DNA from: Aequorivita aquimaris
GTDB lineage: Bacteria > Bacteroidota > Bacteroidia > Flavobacteriales > Flavobacteriaceae
Direction: 5' to 3'
DNA length: 64,000 nucleotides
Assembly: GCF_001573155.1 (NCBI RefSeq)
Contig: NZ_JRWG01000001.1
Coordinates: 544,952-608,951, forward strand
In this document: piece after piece, positions 49,700 through 59,290 of the stretch
How the letters are laid out: each line of letters opens with the position of its first letter
How positions within the stretch are numbered: position 1 is the first letter of the stretch
Program-made: the position numbers and the translations under genes
Notes under the pieces: generated by a model
What the model saw: the letters and a program-made list of their open reading frames with translations, nothing else
Databases searched by the model: none
What the model was told of the DNA's origin: nothing

Positions 49700-50890
49700 A
49701 TGAATTTACACGAATATCAAGGAAAAGAAATTTTAAACAGTTTTGGCGTTGAGATACAGCGCGGTATCGTGGCTACCACCCCTAAAGAGGCAGTGGAGGC
49801 CGCAAAAAAACTTACCGAACAAACCGGGACAGGCTGGCACGTTATCAAGGCCCAAGTACACGCCGGTGGCCGCGGAAAAGGTGGTGGTGTAAAACTTGCA
49901 AAGAATTTACAGGAAGTTGAAGACATTGCAGGAAAAATCATTGGGATGGATCTTGTAACCCCGCAAACTTCCGCAGAAGGAAAAAGGGTGCACCAAGTTT
50001 TGGTTGCTGAAGATGTTTATTACCCAGGCGACAATGAGCCAGAGGAATATTATATGAGCGTCCTGTTAAATCGTTCCACGGGAAGAAACATGATTATGTA
50101 TTCTACCGAGGGTGGAATGGATATAGAAACGGTAGCCGAGGAAACTCCTCATTTAATTTTCACCGAAGAAATTGACCCAGCCGTTGGCCTTTTGGGCTTT
50201 CAGGCAAGAAGGGTTGCTTTCAATCTTGGTTTAAGCGGAAAGGCTTTTAAGGAAATGACCAAATTTGTTACCGCGCTTTACAAAGCCTACAACGAATCTG
50301 ATTCTTCTCTTTTCGAAATAAACCCGGTTTTAAAAACAAGTGATGATAGAATTATCGCCGTTGATGCAAAAGTAAGTATTGACGATAACGCACTATTCCG
50401 TCATAAAGATTACGAGGAAATGCGTGACAAACGCGAGGAAAACCCCGTAGAGGTTGAAGCTAAGGAAAAAGGCCTAAACTATGTGGATCTTGATGGCAAC
50501 GTTGGCTGTATGGTTAACGGCGCTGGCCTTGCAATGGCAACAATGGACCTTATAAAGCAAGCGGGCGGCGAACCTGCAAACTTCCTTGATGTAGGTGGAA
50601 CCGCAGATGCCGAGCGCGTTGAGGCCGCTTTCAAACTAATCTTGAAGGATCCGAGTGTAAAGGCAATCCTTATTAATATTTTCGGTGGAATTGTACGTTG
50701 CGACCGAGTGGCCCAAGGTGTAATTGATGCTTATAAGAATATGGGCACCATCCATGTTCCAATCATTGTTCGTTTGCAGGGAACCAATGCAGACATTGCA
50801 AAAAAACTAATTGACGACAGCGGACTGGACGTTCAGAGCGCTATTGAATTTCAGGAAGCCGCAGATAAAGTGAAGGAAGTTCTTTCCTAA
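49700..50890 (+). CDS. sucC: Succinyl-CoA synthetase (ADP-forming), beta subunit
   Basis: TCA-cycle step that couples succinyl-CoA cleavage to nucleotide triphosphate synthesis, heteromeric with SucD. 396 residues from ATG 49700 (MNLHEYQGKEIL), the universal N-terminus; the frame opens 21 codons earlier but that part is leader. The ATP-grasp domain (1-240) has VHAGGRGKGGGVKLAK. The C-terminal CoA-ligase domain carries NFLDVGGTADAE and ILINIFGGIVRCD. sucD is not adjacent, as is usual in flavobacteria, and a terminator follows. Confidence 0.97.
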   Translation: MNLHEYQGKEILNSFGVEIQRGIVATTPKEAVEAAKKLTEQTGTGWHVIKAQVHAGGRGKGGGVKLAKNLQEVEDIAGKIIGMDLVTPQTSAEGKRVHQVLVAEDVYYPGDNEPEEYYMSVLLNRSTGRNMIMYSTEGGMDIETVAEETPHLIFTEEIDPAVGLLGFQARRVAFNLGLSGKAFKEMTKFVTALYKAYNESDSSLFEINPVLKTSDDRIIAVDAKVSIDDNALFRHKDYEEMRDKREENPVEVEAKEKGLNYVDLDGNVGCMVNGAGLAMATMDLIKQAGGEPANFLDVGGTADAERVEAAFKLILKDPSVKAILINIFGGIVRCDRVAQGVIDAYKNMGTIHVPIIVRLQGTNADIAKKLIDDSGLDVQSAIEFQEAADKVKEVLS

Positions 50891-50910
50891 ATTGACACCA
50901 ATAATTTTGA

Positions 50911-50940
50911 AAGCCCTTTGCATTTGCGAGGGCTTTTTTG
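50911..50940 (+). terminator. Rho-independent terminator of sucC
   Basis: AAAGCCCT (50911-50918) pairs with AGGGCTTT (50930-50937), followed by a T run. It stands 20 bases after the sucC stop. Confidence 0.88.
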
Positions 50941-50954
50941 TGAATTAATAATTT

Positions 50955-51350
50955 ATGGAGAAAAATCCCAAATCTCTTCTTAGTGATTTAATAAATATGG
51001 TAATGGCAGACGGAAAAATAAAAGCTTCCGAAATTGAATTTATTCAGAAACTTGCCAAGCGAATGAATATTTCGGAGAGGGAACTTATTGACCTTTTTGA
51101 GAATCCGCAACCTTCCCGGGCCGTTTTCAGTGAAGTGGAACGAATCACGCATTTCTACAAATTGATCTTGATGATGAATATAGACAATGAAGCCCACGAA
51201 TCTGAAATTGTAGCCTTAAAAAATTTCGGACTTAAAATGGGCATTCGCCCAATAGTAGCCGATCAAATTCTAAAAAAACTGGAGCAGTCTGAAGATAAGA
51301 TCGTTCCTGCGGAGGAGCTATTAAAAATCTTCAAAATCTATTACAACTAG
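50955..51350 (+). CDS. TerB-like helical protein
   Basis: 131-residue all-helical protein resembling TerB/DjlA-N domains: LLSDLINMVMADGKIKASEI with the acidic MADGKI turn that starts such domains, then NIDNEAHESEIVALKNFGLKMG. TerB domains bind metals and act in stress-linked complexes; no other ter genes are present here, so no tellurite role is assumed. Its stop (TAG at 51348-51350) overlaps the stop of the convergent DUF2254 gene (CTAG). Confidence 0.75.
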   Translation: MEKNPKSLLSDLINMVMADGKIKASEIEFIQKLAKRMNISERELIDLFENPQPSRAVFSEVERITHFYKLILMMNIDNEAHESEIVALKNFGLKMGIRPIVADQILKKLEQSEDKIVPAEELLKIFKIYYN

Positions 51351-52621
51351 CCCGCAACCATTTTATCAATGGTCAAAACATCCCACTCAGAATCAAAAGA
51401 GTTTTTGGCTTGCTCCAATAGCGTTTTCATTTCTTCCTTGATTACTTTTTGGTAATTGTCATCTGCAGCAGGTTGCTTTTGAAGGTAGTTCAGCATCCAC
51501 AACAGCTTTTCAACCATTACAGGATCGTGCTTACAATAAGTACGCAAAGAAGCCATTACGTTGTACATCAATTCTTTAAAGCTTACTATTGCCATCCTAA
51601 GAGTTGCACTTTCTTTGTGAACAATAATTCCATTGTCCTTTTTTTGCATGCGCAAGGCAAACAAATCTGTCAAGTAATCAACGGCATTGATAGCGGTTCC
51701 GGGATCGTTGATTCCCGGCGACATTGCCTTAACAGCTATTTCGGTTATTTGTTTGAATGCCAAAATATAATTGTCCTCAACCAATTCGCCACGCGCAAAG
51801 CTTATGTTGGAAATAATAGAATCCACTACTTTTTCATCCAATTGCTTTTCAGATTTCAGAAAAATTGAATTTTTCAGCACAAAAAGTCCCTTTGGTATTG
51901 TTATGTAAATCCTGGTTTCTTCGTCTTCGCAAATTCTCAAAATATTTTTTATGGATATATTCTGGAAATAACCGCTTCTTCCTGCTTTATATTCGTACCA
52001 ATTGGCCACATCGGGAAAATTTTTGGTTTGTCCCTTTTCAGATTCAATTAGGCTTTGCAGCCTTTTTTCAGCATATTCAAATATGGTATCTAATATATTG
52101 TTTATCTGTATGCTCTGTGAAATATTATGTATGAAATAAATAAAGGCGACCAAGCAGACAATGGTAAAAACAATTCCCAAAAGCACCGAAAATCCCGGAA
52201 GCGTGTATTTATCCTCACTGGGTTCAATGGAAAAAAGCGTAAAGATATTATAAAGAATCGTTGACAGATAAATACCCAATATTACTTGGTGGCGCCTGTC
52301 ACTTATCAAGCCCGGAAGCAATCTCGGAGAATAATTATTGGAGGCCTGGCTGAGCAACAGCATTACCATGGAAAAGCTGAAAACCATCAAGGAAATAAGC
52401 CCCCCAAGACAGGCACTCAGCACAGTTAGCGCAGTATCGCCATCCTCCACCATCAAAAGAGGAAAAATATCCATGATTTTTCTTGAAACGCCTTGTTGTT
52501 CCAAATAAATCATCAAAAGAGCAACAAAAAAACCGGAAATAGCAAAAAGTGTAGGGTAAAAAGCAATTTTGCTTTCAATAGTATTAAAGAAATCAAAAAT
52601 GCGGATGAAGAGTTTTTTCAT
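51347..52621 (-). CDS. DUF2254 membrane protein
   Basis: 424-residue inner-membrane protein with four hydrophobic helices in the first 180 residues (IAFYPTLFAISGFFVALLMIY, TVLSACLGGLISLMVFSFSM, VILGIYLSTILYNIFTLF, FSVLLGIVFTIVCLVAFIYF; some shortened here) and a soluble C-terminal half. Family hallmarks are ASNNYSPRLLPGLISDRRHQ and MSPGINDPGTAINAVDYL. Function is unknown; the domain pattern resembles mechanosensitive or ion-conducting proteins only loosely. It ends tail-to-tail with the TerB-like gene. Confidence 0.88.
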   Translation of the reverse strand: MKKLFIRIFDFFNTIESKIAFYPTLFAISGFFVALLMIYLEQQGVSRKIMDIFPLLMVEDGDTALTVLSACLGGLISLMVFSFSMVMLLLSQASNNYSPRLLPGLISDRRHQVILGIYLSTILYNIFTLFSIEPSEDKYTLPGFSVLLGIVFTIVCLVAFIYFIHNISQSIQINNILDTIFEYAEKRLQSLIESEKGQTKNFPDVANWYEYKAGRSGYFQNISIKNILRICEDEETRIYITIPKGLFVLKNSIFLKSEKQLDEKVVDSIISNISFARGELVEDNYILAFKQITEIAVKAMSPGINDPGTAINAVDYLTDLFALRMQKKDNGIIVHKESATLRMAIVSFKELMYNVMASLRTYCKHDPVMVEKLLWMLNYLQKQPAADDNYQKVIKEEMKTLLEQAKNSFDSEWDVLTIDKMVAG

Positions 52622-52826
52622 AAAAGATGGTTATCAATTTTAAAAGTACTGAAACCCTCAATCAAAATTCTTAAAAATGAATTAAATCTTCTAAAGACCA
52701 TTTTCTTAAATGTCAAAAAGTCACTAAATAATCATTCTCAACAGCCAAAATGTCTGCAAAATAGTATTGGAATTATTATTGAACACAGTTCGGAAAATAA
52801 CTCGAAATTTTAAACAATATATAGTT

Positions 52827-53261
52827 ATGAAAACAGTTAATAAAAACAGTATTTGGTTGCCAGGGCTTTTAGATAACCTGCTTTTTGACAATAAGTTAGA
52901 TGTCTTTAATAACAATTATGAAACATTTAGCATTCCAGCAGTAAATATTATTGAAAATTTCCCGAATTTTGTAGTCGAATTGGCTGTGCCGGGACTGAAA
53001 AAAGAAAGTTTTACTATTGAGGTTGAGGAAGATACCTTAAAAATCGCTTCTAAAAAAGTAGAAGAGAAGAAAGAAGAAAACACCAATTTCCAGTACAGAA
53101 GAAAGGAGTTTAATTACAGCAATTTTGAGCGTTCTTTTAAACTTCCTGAGAATATTAAAGTCGAAGATATTCAAGCCAATTACGAAAATGGAATCCTTCG
53201 GGTTACCATCCCAAAGATGGAAGAAAAGAAAGCATTGAAGAAAATGGTTGAGATTTCATAA
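52827..53261 (+). CDS. Small heat-shock protein, Hsp20/alpha-crystallin family
   Basis: 144-residue holdase chaperone that keeps unfolded proteins soluble. The alpha-crystallin domain covers about 38-135: PAVNIIENFPNFVVELAVPG, then LKIASKK, RRKEFNYSNFERSFKLPENI and the conserved YENGILRVTIPK (GxLxxxxPK motif). The frame opens 20 codons earlier; ATG 52827 is preferred. Own terminator downstream. No recognised heat-shock operator is visible upstream. Confidence 0.94.
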   Translation: MKTVNKNSIWLPGLLDNLLFDNKLDVFNNNYETFSIPAVNIIENFPNFVVELAVPGLKKESFTIEVEEDTLKIASKKVEEKKEENTNFQYRRKEFNYSNFERSFKLPENIKVEDIQANYENGILRVTIPKMEEKKALKKMVEIS

Positions 53262-53294
53262 TTGAAATTTAATTTGGTTAGTTAGTTGAAAATG

Positions 53295-53327
53295 ACCGCG
53301 TGCTACTCAATCGGTGCGCGGTTTTTT
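53295..53327 (+). terminator. Rho-independent terminator of hsp20
   Basis: ACCGCGTGC (53295-53303) pairs with GTGCGCGGT (53314-53322) using two G-U pairs, followed by TTTTT. Confidence 0.85.
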
Positions 53328-53334
53328 CATGGGA

Positions 53335-54189
53335 CTAATTGGGCCCTCTCCTTCTTCGCCCACCTGTACTTCTCTGGGCTCTTTTTAAATTTCGCTCCTC
53401 TTGCCTTTTCTTTTCAGGTTTTACGGTCTCTACCGCCTTTTCTCGGCCATCTTTTTGATAAGCCTTGGGGAGACCATCGCTATCCTTAACGGAGTCTTTC
53501 AGCGTTTTAAGTTCTTCCGGCGTAAGATCGCGCCACGCGCCCACGGGTAAATCTCCCAACTCAAGATTCATAATGCGGATGCGTTGTAAAGCAACAACTT
53601 CATACCCCAAATATTCGCACATCCTGCGAATCTGCCTGTTTAAGCCCTGCACTAAAATAATCCGAAACTCAAACCTGCTGACTCGTTCAACTTTGCAACG
53701 TTTGGTTACAGTATCCAAAATAGGAATCCCGGAACCCATGCGCTTAATAAATTCATCGGTAACGGGCCTATCTACTTTTACTATGTATTCCTTTTCGTGC
53801 TTGTTGCCCGCGCGAAGTATTTTGTTTACTATATCGCCTTCATTTGTCAATAAAAGCAATCCTTCACTGGGCTTGTCCAATCTTCCCACGGGGAAAATGC
53901 GTTCGGGATGGTTTACAAAATCCACTACATTATCGTCAAAGCGGGTATCGGTGGTACAGGTAATTCCAACTGGTTTATTCAGCATTATATATACTTCGGC
54001 AGTATTTTCCTTGATGAGTTTTCCATCCACGCGAACCTCATCATTGGGCGTCACCCTATCGCCCAGCCCGCTCTTTTCGCCATTCACAGTTACGCGTCCC
54101 TTTTCAATTAAGGTGTCGGCCTCGCGGCGGGAACAGTAGCCACTATCGCTTATCGCCTTGTTCAATCGTACGGAATCTGGATGGTGCAT
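53335..54189 (-). CDS. rluF: 23S rRNA pseudouridine synthase, RluF type
   Basis: 284 residues. An S4 RNA-binding domain (about 8-60, [18 protein letters not shown]) precedes the RsuA-family catalytic domain with the Asp in [37 protein letters not shown] and [19 protein letters not shown] match E. coli RluF (U2604) closely, more so than RluB or RsuA. The basic C-terminal tail ([12 protein letters not shown]) is a flavobacterial extra. The frame opens at 54228, but that stretch contains a TATCTTTG promoter box, so ATG 54189 is chosen. Confidence 0.92.
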   Translation of the reverse strand: MHHPDSVRLNKAISDSGYCSRREADTLIEKGRVTVNGEKSGLGDRVTPNDEVRVDGKLIKENTAEVYIMLNKPVGITCTTDTRFDDNVVDFVNHPERIFPVGRLDKPSEGLLLLTNEGDIVNKILRAGNKHEKEYIVKVDRPVTDEFIKRMGSGIPILDTVTKRCKVERVSRFEFRIILVQGLNRQIRRMCEYLGYEVVALQRIRIMNLELGDLPVGAWRDLTPEELKTLKDSVKDSDGLPKAYQKDGREKAVETVKPEKKRQEERNLKRAQRSTGGRRRRGPN

Positions 54190-54203
54190 TTCTAATTTTT
54201 CAA

Positions 54204-54211
54204 CAAAGATA
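54204..54211 (-). promoter_or_regulatory. -7 promoter box of rluF
   Basis: Minus-strand TATCTTTG, exact consensus, 14 bases before ATG 54189. It decides between two in-frame starts. Confidence 0.5.
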
Positions 54212-54304
54212 CCATTATTGCAGCGCATAGCGAAAAGGTTAAATTTAATTTAAACGCCCTATCCAACTTTTTAAAAAATTGTAGTTTCAACAAAAATTTC
54301 AACA

Positions 54305-55834
54305 ATGGCAATACTCGGCTCAATAATAAAAACCGCGATCGATCTACGGGGAGCGATCGTTTCAGAAAAATCTCCTGTGGAATCGCAGCGGGAAGTCCTA
54401 AAAAACCTTCTCGAAAAAGCAAAGAACACCGCCTTTGGGAAATATTACGGCTTTTCAAAAATTCTTGAAGCAACCGATATTGAAAAAGAGTTTGCCGAGA
54501 AAGTTCCCTATTTTGATTACCACCAAATGGAGGCCGAATGGTGGTGCAAGACCCAGGAAGGAATGGAAGATATTAGCTGGCCCGGAAAGCCTACCTACTT
54601 TGCCCGAAGCAGCGGCACGACCGGAAAAACCTCAAAACGCATTCCCGTTACCGACGAGATGATCGAGGCCATTCGCACCACGGGCATCAAGCAAGTGGGC
54701 GCATTGACCAATTTTGAAATCCCTTCCGATTTTTACGAAAAGGAAATCATGATGCTGGGCAGCAGCACCAATCTGGAGGAACAGGATCAGTTTTTGGAGG
54801 GAGAAATAAGCGGTATCAGCGCCAGCAACATTCCGTTTTGGTTTCGGGGCTATTACAAACCGGGAGAGGAAATTGCCCAAATGGACGACTGGGACCAAAA
54901 GGTGGAAACCATTGCCAAAAATGCCCGAAATTGGGACATTGGTGCCCTCAGCGGCATTCCTTCGTGGATGGAATTGATGATGAAGAAGGTTATTGAATAC
55001 CACGATGCGGCAAACATTCACGAAATCTGGCCAAACCTGCAGGTCTATACCACTGGCGGTGTTGCGTTTCAGCCGTATGAGAAGAGTTTTAACCAATTAT
55101 TGGCGCATCCCATTATTGTGATTGACACCTATTTGGCCTCGGAAGGGTTTTTGGCATTTCAGAATAGGCCCGATACCACTTCAATGAAGTTGGTTACCGA
55201 CAATGGAATCTATTTTGAATTCGTTCCCTTCAAACCCGAGTATATCAACGATGATGGTTCCCTTGCACAGGACGCCCCTGCCCTAACCCTCGCCGAAGTG
55301 GAACCGGGTGTGGATTATGTTTTGATAATCAGTACAGTCTCGGGCGCTTGGCGCTATTTGATTGGCGATACCATTGCTTTTACCGATGTGGAAAAGGCCG
55401 AAATAAAAATCACGGGGCGCACCAAATTCTTTTTAAATGTGGTTGGTTCACAATTATCCGTGAACAAAATGGAAGTTGCCCTGCGTGAAATGGAGGAGAA
55501 ATTCGATATAAAAATCCCCGAATTTACTTTAGCAGCGGTCAAAATAGATGATGAATTTTACCACCATTGGTATTTGGGTACGCAAACCGAAATCGACGCA
55601 GCAGAAATAGCGAACGCACTGGATGAAGCCTTAAAGGAAGCAAATAAAAACTACGCAGTCGCACGTTCAAAAGCGCTGAAGGGGGTAAAAGTGAATACCG
55701 TGAATCCTGAAATTTTCCACGAATGGAACGCCAAAAACAAAAAGAAGGGCGGACAGGTTAAAATGGAAAAGGTTATGGACGAGGAAAAGTTTGCTGACTG
55801 GGAAAGGTTTGTAAAAACTCAGGTTAAGGAGTGA
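54305..55834 (+). CDS. GH3 family acyl-adenylate/amide synthetase homologue
   Basis: 509-residue ANL-superfamily protein related to plant GH3 enzymes that conjugate auxin or jasmonate to amino acids. The adenylation P-loop is visible in YFARSSGTTGKTSKRIPVT. Later motifs are VYTTGGVAFQPYEKSF, the substrate-region TYLASEGFLAFQ, GDTIAFTDVEKAEIKITGRTKFF (split adenylation core) and a small C-terminal domain. Bacteroidota GH3 substrates are unknown; a plant-hormone role is not implied. Divergent from rluF. Confidence 0.9.
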   Translation: MAILGSIIKTAIDLRGAIVSEKSPVESQREVLKNLLEKAKNTAFGKYYGFSKILEATDIEKEFAEKVPYFDYHQMEAEWWCKTQEGMEDISWPGKPTYFARSSGTTGKTSKRIPVTDEMIEAIRTTGIKQVGALTNFEIPSDFYEKEIMMLGSSTNLEEQDQFLEGEISGISASNIPFWFRGYYKPGEEIAQMDDWDQKVETIAKNARNWDIGALSGIPSWMELMMKKVIEYHDAANIHEIWPNLQVYTTGGVAFQPYEKSFNQLLAHPIIVIDTYLASEGFLAFQNRPDTTSMKLVTDNGIYFEFVPFKPEYINDDGSLAQDAPALTLAEVEPGVDYVLIISTVSGAWRYLIGDTIAFTDVEKAEIKITGRTKFFLNVVGSQLSVNKMEVALREMEEKFDIKIPEFTLAAVKIDDEFYHHWYLGTQTEIDAAEIANALDEALKEANKNYAVARSKALKGVKVNTVNPEIFHEWNAKNKKKGGQVKMEKVMDEEKFADWERFVKTQVKE

Positions 55835-55880
55835 GGTTTGAGGTGTGAGGTGTGAGGTGTGAGGTTTTAGGTTTTAAAAA
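55833..55880. repeat. GTGTGAG tandem word tract after GH3
   Basis: GAGGTTTGAGGTGTGAGGTGTGAG and variants directly follow the GH3 stop codon. It is one of several intergenic short-word tracts. Confidence 0.6.
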
Positions 55881-55974
55881 TACAAATTCCAAAAATTTCA
55901 AATCACAAATCCTGTTGCCGTGAACGAGGCCGACGAGTCAATTAAACAAATTATCGCTTCAACAAGTAAACATA

Positions 55975-56628
55975 TCAGCTACCCTCTTCCCCTACAATCT
56001 CCGGCTCTTCTTCTACTTTATTTTCATTGATGAGCTCCATTACTTCCTCTGGGGAAATATAAAGGCGGCGGATGCGCTCCTTGTATTTTTCGGAAAGGCT
56101 GGCGTTGTCGAGTATGAAGTTTTTCGTCTTTAAAATATAATCTCCCATCCCGTGGGCAACGGCATAGGTATCTGCTGTGCGCTCAACTTCCTTGATATGT
56201 GCTGAAGAGAACAGATATTTTATTCCGAAGATAAGCATCCCAAAATTTGTGCGCTCCCTATAATCCATAACGTGGCCCAATTCGTGGCCAAGCCAACCTA
56301 CTTTTACATCAGACGGGATATCCTCCATGGTGAAATGTTCGCCTTCAATCTGAATGTTTCGGCTTATTAAAATTACGTACTCCCGATTTTCCTTCCGCTT
56401 AAAAAAACTCGCAAACCGCGGCTGGGCCTGCATGGTGGATTTTTTAATATTATCCTTGAATTTGAATTCAATTGCGGTATCGTACAATTCAGGATAAAAG
56501 GAAATCGCCTCAATAACTTCTTTTTTGATGCTCTCGGGAATAATCTTATTGTCCAAATTGATATTTTGCGCTGAAACCATAGAAATGGTAAAGTACAAAA
56601 TAGGTTTTATGAGGGACGTTAAAGGCAT
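55975..56628 (-). CDS. Exported zinc metalloprotease-like protein
   Basis: 217 residues with a signal segment (PILYFTISMVSAQ). The zinc motif HELGH is in GWLGHELGHVMDYRER, and the third ligand is probably in HIKEVERTADTYAVAHG (Glu/Asp followed by ADxYA, as in M48-like peptidases). A membrane-associated hydrophobic loop (FGMLIFGIKYLFSSA) separates the two. The C-terminal 20 residues are acidic. It is likely an M48-like peptidase, substrate unknown. Confidence 0.82.
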   Translation of the reverse strand: MPLTSLIKPILYFTISMVSAQNINLDNKIIPESIKKEVIEAISFYPELYDTAIEFKFKDNIKKSTMQAQPRFASFFKRKENREYVILISRNIQIEGEHFTMEDIPSDVKVGWLGHELGHVMDYRERTNFGMLIFGIKYLFSSAHIKEVERTADTYAVAHGMGDYILKTKNFILDNASLSEKYKERIRRLYISPEEVMELINENKVEEEPEIVGEEGS

Positions 56629-56653
56629 TATAAATTCTCGGTATTGGGTGTTC

Positions 56654-56826
56654 GGGATTTGGGATTTGGGATTTGGGATTTGGGATTTGTATTTTTTGTT
56701 TCAGGTTTCAGGTTTCAAGTTTCAGGTTTCGGGTTTCAGGTTTCAGGTTTCAGGTTTCAGGTTGCAGGTTGCAGGTTAATATAAATGAAAATTGAGCATT
56801 GAAAATTGAGCATTGAAAATTGAACT
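56654..56826. repeat. Three adjoining tandem-repeat blocks downstream of uvrB
   Basis: Block 1: five exact copies of GGGATTT (56654-56688). Block 2: eleven heptamers of the GTTTCAG type with a few variants (56698-56774). Block 3: nearly three copies of TGAAAATTGAGCAT (56786-56824). They fill the space between the uvrB stop and the metalloprotease start. Confidence 0.92.
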
Positions 56827-58823
56827 TAAACTTCCTCCAATTGTTTCTGAAACGTCTTAATCTTATCCCGCAACTTGGCGGCCATCATAAAGTCCAAATC
56901 CTTTGCGGCTTTTTCCATGGCTTTTCGGGTGTCGCGGATTTTCTTTTCTATCTGTGCCTTGGTCAAATATTCCACCTCCGATTCCGCGGCGAGGGTTTCG
57001 GCATTTTCAAATGTATAAGCCTCCTGCTTGGATTTCGTCAATGAGTTTTCAAATGATTTTTTTATCTGCGTTGGCGTAATGCCATGCGCTTCATTATAGG
57101 CAATCTGCTTTTGGCGGCGGTATTCGGTGCCGTCAATGGTTTCCTGCATACTTCGAGTGATTTTATCGGCATACATAATTGCCTTTCCATTTAGGTTCCG
57201 GGCGGCGCGGCCTACGGTCTGGGTGAGGGAGCGGTTGCTTCGCAAAAATCCTTCCTTATCGGCATCGAGAATGGCTACTAAGGAAACTTCCGGTAAATCC
57301 AATCCTTCCCGTAACAGGTTTACACCTACCAAAACATCAAAGAGACCGAGACGCAAATCCTGCATAATCTCTACGCGTTCCAAGGTATCCACATCACTGT
57401 GAATATAGCGGGTACGGATTTGTACCCTTGTTAAATATTTGGTGAGTTCTTCCGCCATTCTTTTGGTCAGGGTGGTTACCAAAACGCGTTCGTCTTTCTC
57501 CACGCGCAATTGGATTTCCTCCAATAAATCATCAATCTGGTTTAGGCTGGGGCGTACTTCAATGGGTGGATCCAGCAAACCTGTGGGACGGATAATCTGT
57601 TCTACATACACGCCGCCGCTTTTTTCAAGTTCGTAATCGGCAGGCGTGGCGCTTACGTAGATTACTTGGTTTTGCAGGGCTTCAAATTCCTCAAACTTTA
57701 GCGGACGGTTATCCATCGCAGCTGGCAATCTAAAGCCGTATTCCACCAAGTTTTCCTTTCGGGAGCGGTCGCCCCCGTACATGGCGCCTACCTGCGGAAT
57801 GGTTACGTGGCTCTCATCCACAACCATCAAATAATCCCTGGGAAAGTAATCCAACAAACAGAACGGGCGCGTGCCGGGCAGTCGCTGGTCCAAGTAGCGC
57901 GAATAGTTTTCAATCCCGCTGCAATAGCCGAGTTCGCGTATCATTTCCAAATCGAAATTGGTTCGTTCGTCCAGACGTTTTGCCTCCAGATGTTTTCCTA
58001 TTTCGCCAAAATATTCCACCTGTTTTACCAAATCATCCTGAATCTGGCGGATGGCGCCCTGCAGCACATCTGGCGAGGTAACGAACATATTTGCAGGGTA
58101 AATATTCAGTCGGTCGTATTTGGCTTTTATGTTGTTGTTCAATGGGTCAAACACTTCAATCTCCTCAATTTCATCACCGAAAAAGTGGATTCTAAAAGCA
58201 TCATCCGCATAACCGGGGTACACATCTACCGTATCTCCTTTTATGCGGAAACGCCCGTGATTGAATTCCGCTTCGGTTCTTGAGTAAAGACTTTGTACCA
58301 AACGGTGCAACAATTTGGTGCGGGAGATGATCTGCCCTTTTTCCAAACTGATTACATTTTTCTGAAATTCCGCAGGGTTCCCGATACCGTACAGGCAGGA
58401 AACCGAGGACACCACCAGCACATCCCTCCTGCCCGAAAGCAAGGACGAGGTGGTGCTAAGCCTCATTTTTTCAATCTCTTCGTTTATGGAAAGATCTTTT
58501 TCTATATAGGTGCCGCTGCTGGGGATAAACGCTTCGGGCTGGTAATAATCGTAATAGGATACAAAGTACTCCACCGCGTTTTCGGGGAAGAGGTTTTTAA
58601 ACTCTGTGTACAACTGTGCCGCAAGGGTTTTGTTATGCGCCAACACCAGGGTTGGCTTTTGCACTTGCTGCACCACATTGGCCACGGTAAAGGTTTTCCC
58701 GGAACCGGTTACGCCGAGGAGGGTTTGGTATTTTTCGTCTGCGTTTAGGCCGTTTACCAAGGATTTTATAGCCTCGGGCTGGTCGCCGGAGGGGGTGTAT
58801 TCTGTAGCTAATTTAAAATTCAT
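56826..58823 (-). CDS. uvrB: Excinuclease ABC subunit B
   Basis: Central nucleotide-excision-repair helicase that hands damaged DNA to UvrC. 665 residues, normal length. Walker A is GVTGSGKT (about 37-44), the beta-hairpin is [12 protein letters not shown] and the DExx motif is [10 protein letters not shown]. The C-terminal helicase half has [19 protein letters not shown] and [15 protein letters not shown]. The UVR domain at the end ([20 protein letters not shown]) contacts UvrC. The first nine codons and the promoter are duplicated 358 bases upstream. Confidence 0.98.
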   Translation of the reverse strand: MNFKLATEYTPSGDQPEAIKSLVNGLNADEKYQTLLGVTGSGKTFTVANVVQQVQKPTLVLAHNKTLAAQLYTEFKNLFPENAVEYFVSYYDYYQPEAFIPSSGTYIEKDLSINEEIEKMRLSTTSSLLSGRRDVLVVSSVSCLYGIGNPAEFQKNVISLEKGQIISRTKLLHRLVQSLYSRTEAEFNHGRFRIKGDTVDVYPGYADDAFRIHFFGDEIEEIEVFDPLNNNIKAKYDRLNIYPANMFVTSPDVLQGAIRQIQDDLVKQVEYFGEIGKHLEAKRLDERTNFDLEMIRELGYCSGIENYSRYLDQRLPGTRPFCLLDYFPRDYLMVVDESHVTIPQVGAMYGGDRSRKENLVEYGFRLPAAMDNRPLKFEEFEALQNQVIYVSATPADYELEKSGGVYVEQIIRPTGLLDPPIEVRPSLNQIDDLLEEIQLRVEKDERVLVTTLTKRMAEELTKYLTRVQIRTRYIHSDVDTLERVEIMQDLRLGLFDVLVGVNLLREGLDLPEVSLVAILDADKEGFLRSNRSLTQTVGRAARNLNGKAIMYADKITRSMQETIDGTEYRRQKQIAYNEAHGITPTQIKKSFENSLTKSKQEAYTFENAETLAAESEVEYLTKAQIEKKIRDTRKAMEKAAKDLDFMMAAKLRDKIKTFQKQLEEV

Positions 58824-58897
58824 TTGTTCTTTTTCATTGCTTTACAAAAGTAGTGAAATAGAACGTGAGTAGTGAGTGGTGAGTGGTGAGAAGTTTT
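58797..58897. repeat. 101-bp direct repeat, copy 1 (uvrB 5' end and promoter)
   Basis: Identical to 59155-59255 except for one T/C difference (58812 versus 59170). It covers nine codons of uvrB, the leader, the -7 box TACTTTTG (58852-58845, minus strand) and a GTGAGTAGTGAGTGGTGAG word tract. Confidence 0.95.
58845..58852 (-). promoter_or_regulatory. -7 promoter box of uvrB
   Basis: Minus-strand TACTTTTG, exact consensus, 21 bases before ATG 58823. The copy at 59203-59210 is identical. Confidence 0.5.
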
Positions 58898-59101
58898 TTA
58901 TTTGTGCACGAGCGTTACACTTGCGATATCTAGGTATTGTTCATCTGCATTGAGAGTTGTTGCTTTTTCTTCTGAATTGCAATCCATATACTTTTGGTAT
59001 AAATTCATATACTCTTGCGAGAGTTCGGCATTTCTTTTTTCGGAATAAAAGATGTAGACGAATAAAGTTAAGATGAGAATAGCAGTGCCTATTTTTTTCA
59101 T
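58898..59101 (-). CDS. Small single-pass membrane protein
   Basis: 67 residues: MKK, a hydrophobic helix (IGTAILILTLFVYIFY), then a charged helix and an acidic tail. It is not recognised as a known family. Its stop codon is the first triplet after repeat copy 1 and its start lies inside the unique insert between the two repeat copies, so a duplicated uvrB promoter now stands upstream of it. A Cys occurs in KYMDCNSEEK, and the function is unknown. Confidence 0.6.
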   Translation of the reverse strand: MKKIGTAILILTLFVYIFYSEKRNAELSQEYMNLYQKYMDCNSEEKATTLNADEQYLDIASVTLVHK

Positions 59102-59154
59102 TGGTTTTAAAATTTTAATGTTTTGAGAACAAGCGGGACGCTCGCGCTAGCGGG

Positions 59155-59255
59155 GTATTCTGTAGCTAACTTAAAATTCATTTGTTCTTTTTCATTGCTT
59201 TACAAAAGTAGTGAAATAGAACGTGAGTAGTGAGTGGTGAGTGGTGAGAAGTTTT
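59155..59255. repeat. 101-bp direct repeat, copy 2 (vestigial uvrB 5' end)
   Basis: Second copy of the uvrB start region. Read on the minus strand it gives promoter, ATG and nine uvrB codons, then breaks off into unrelated sequence (a GC-rich GCGGGACGCTCGCGC segment at about 59133-59152). Confidence 0.95.
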
Positions 59256-59290
59256 GATGGTAGGCTTTTCTTTGAGTGAGAAAAATGGAA

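Noticed and set aside
50955..51350. Tellurite-resistance function
   Set aside because: Only a lone TerB-like domain is present; no terC, terD or terZ relatives lie nearby.
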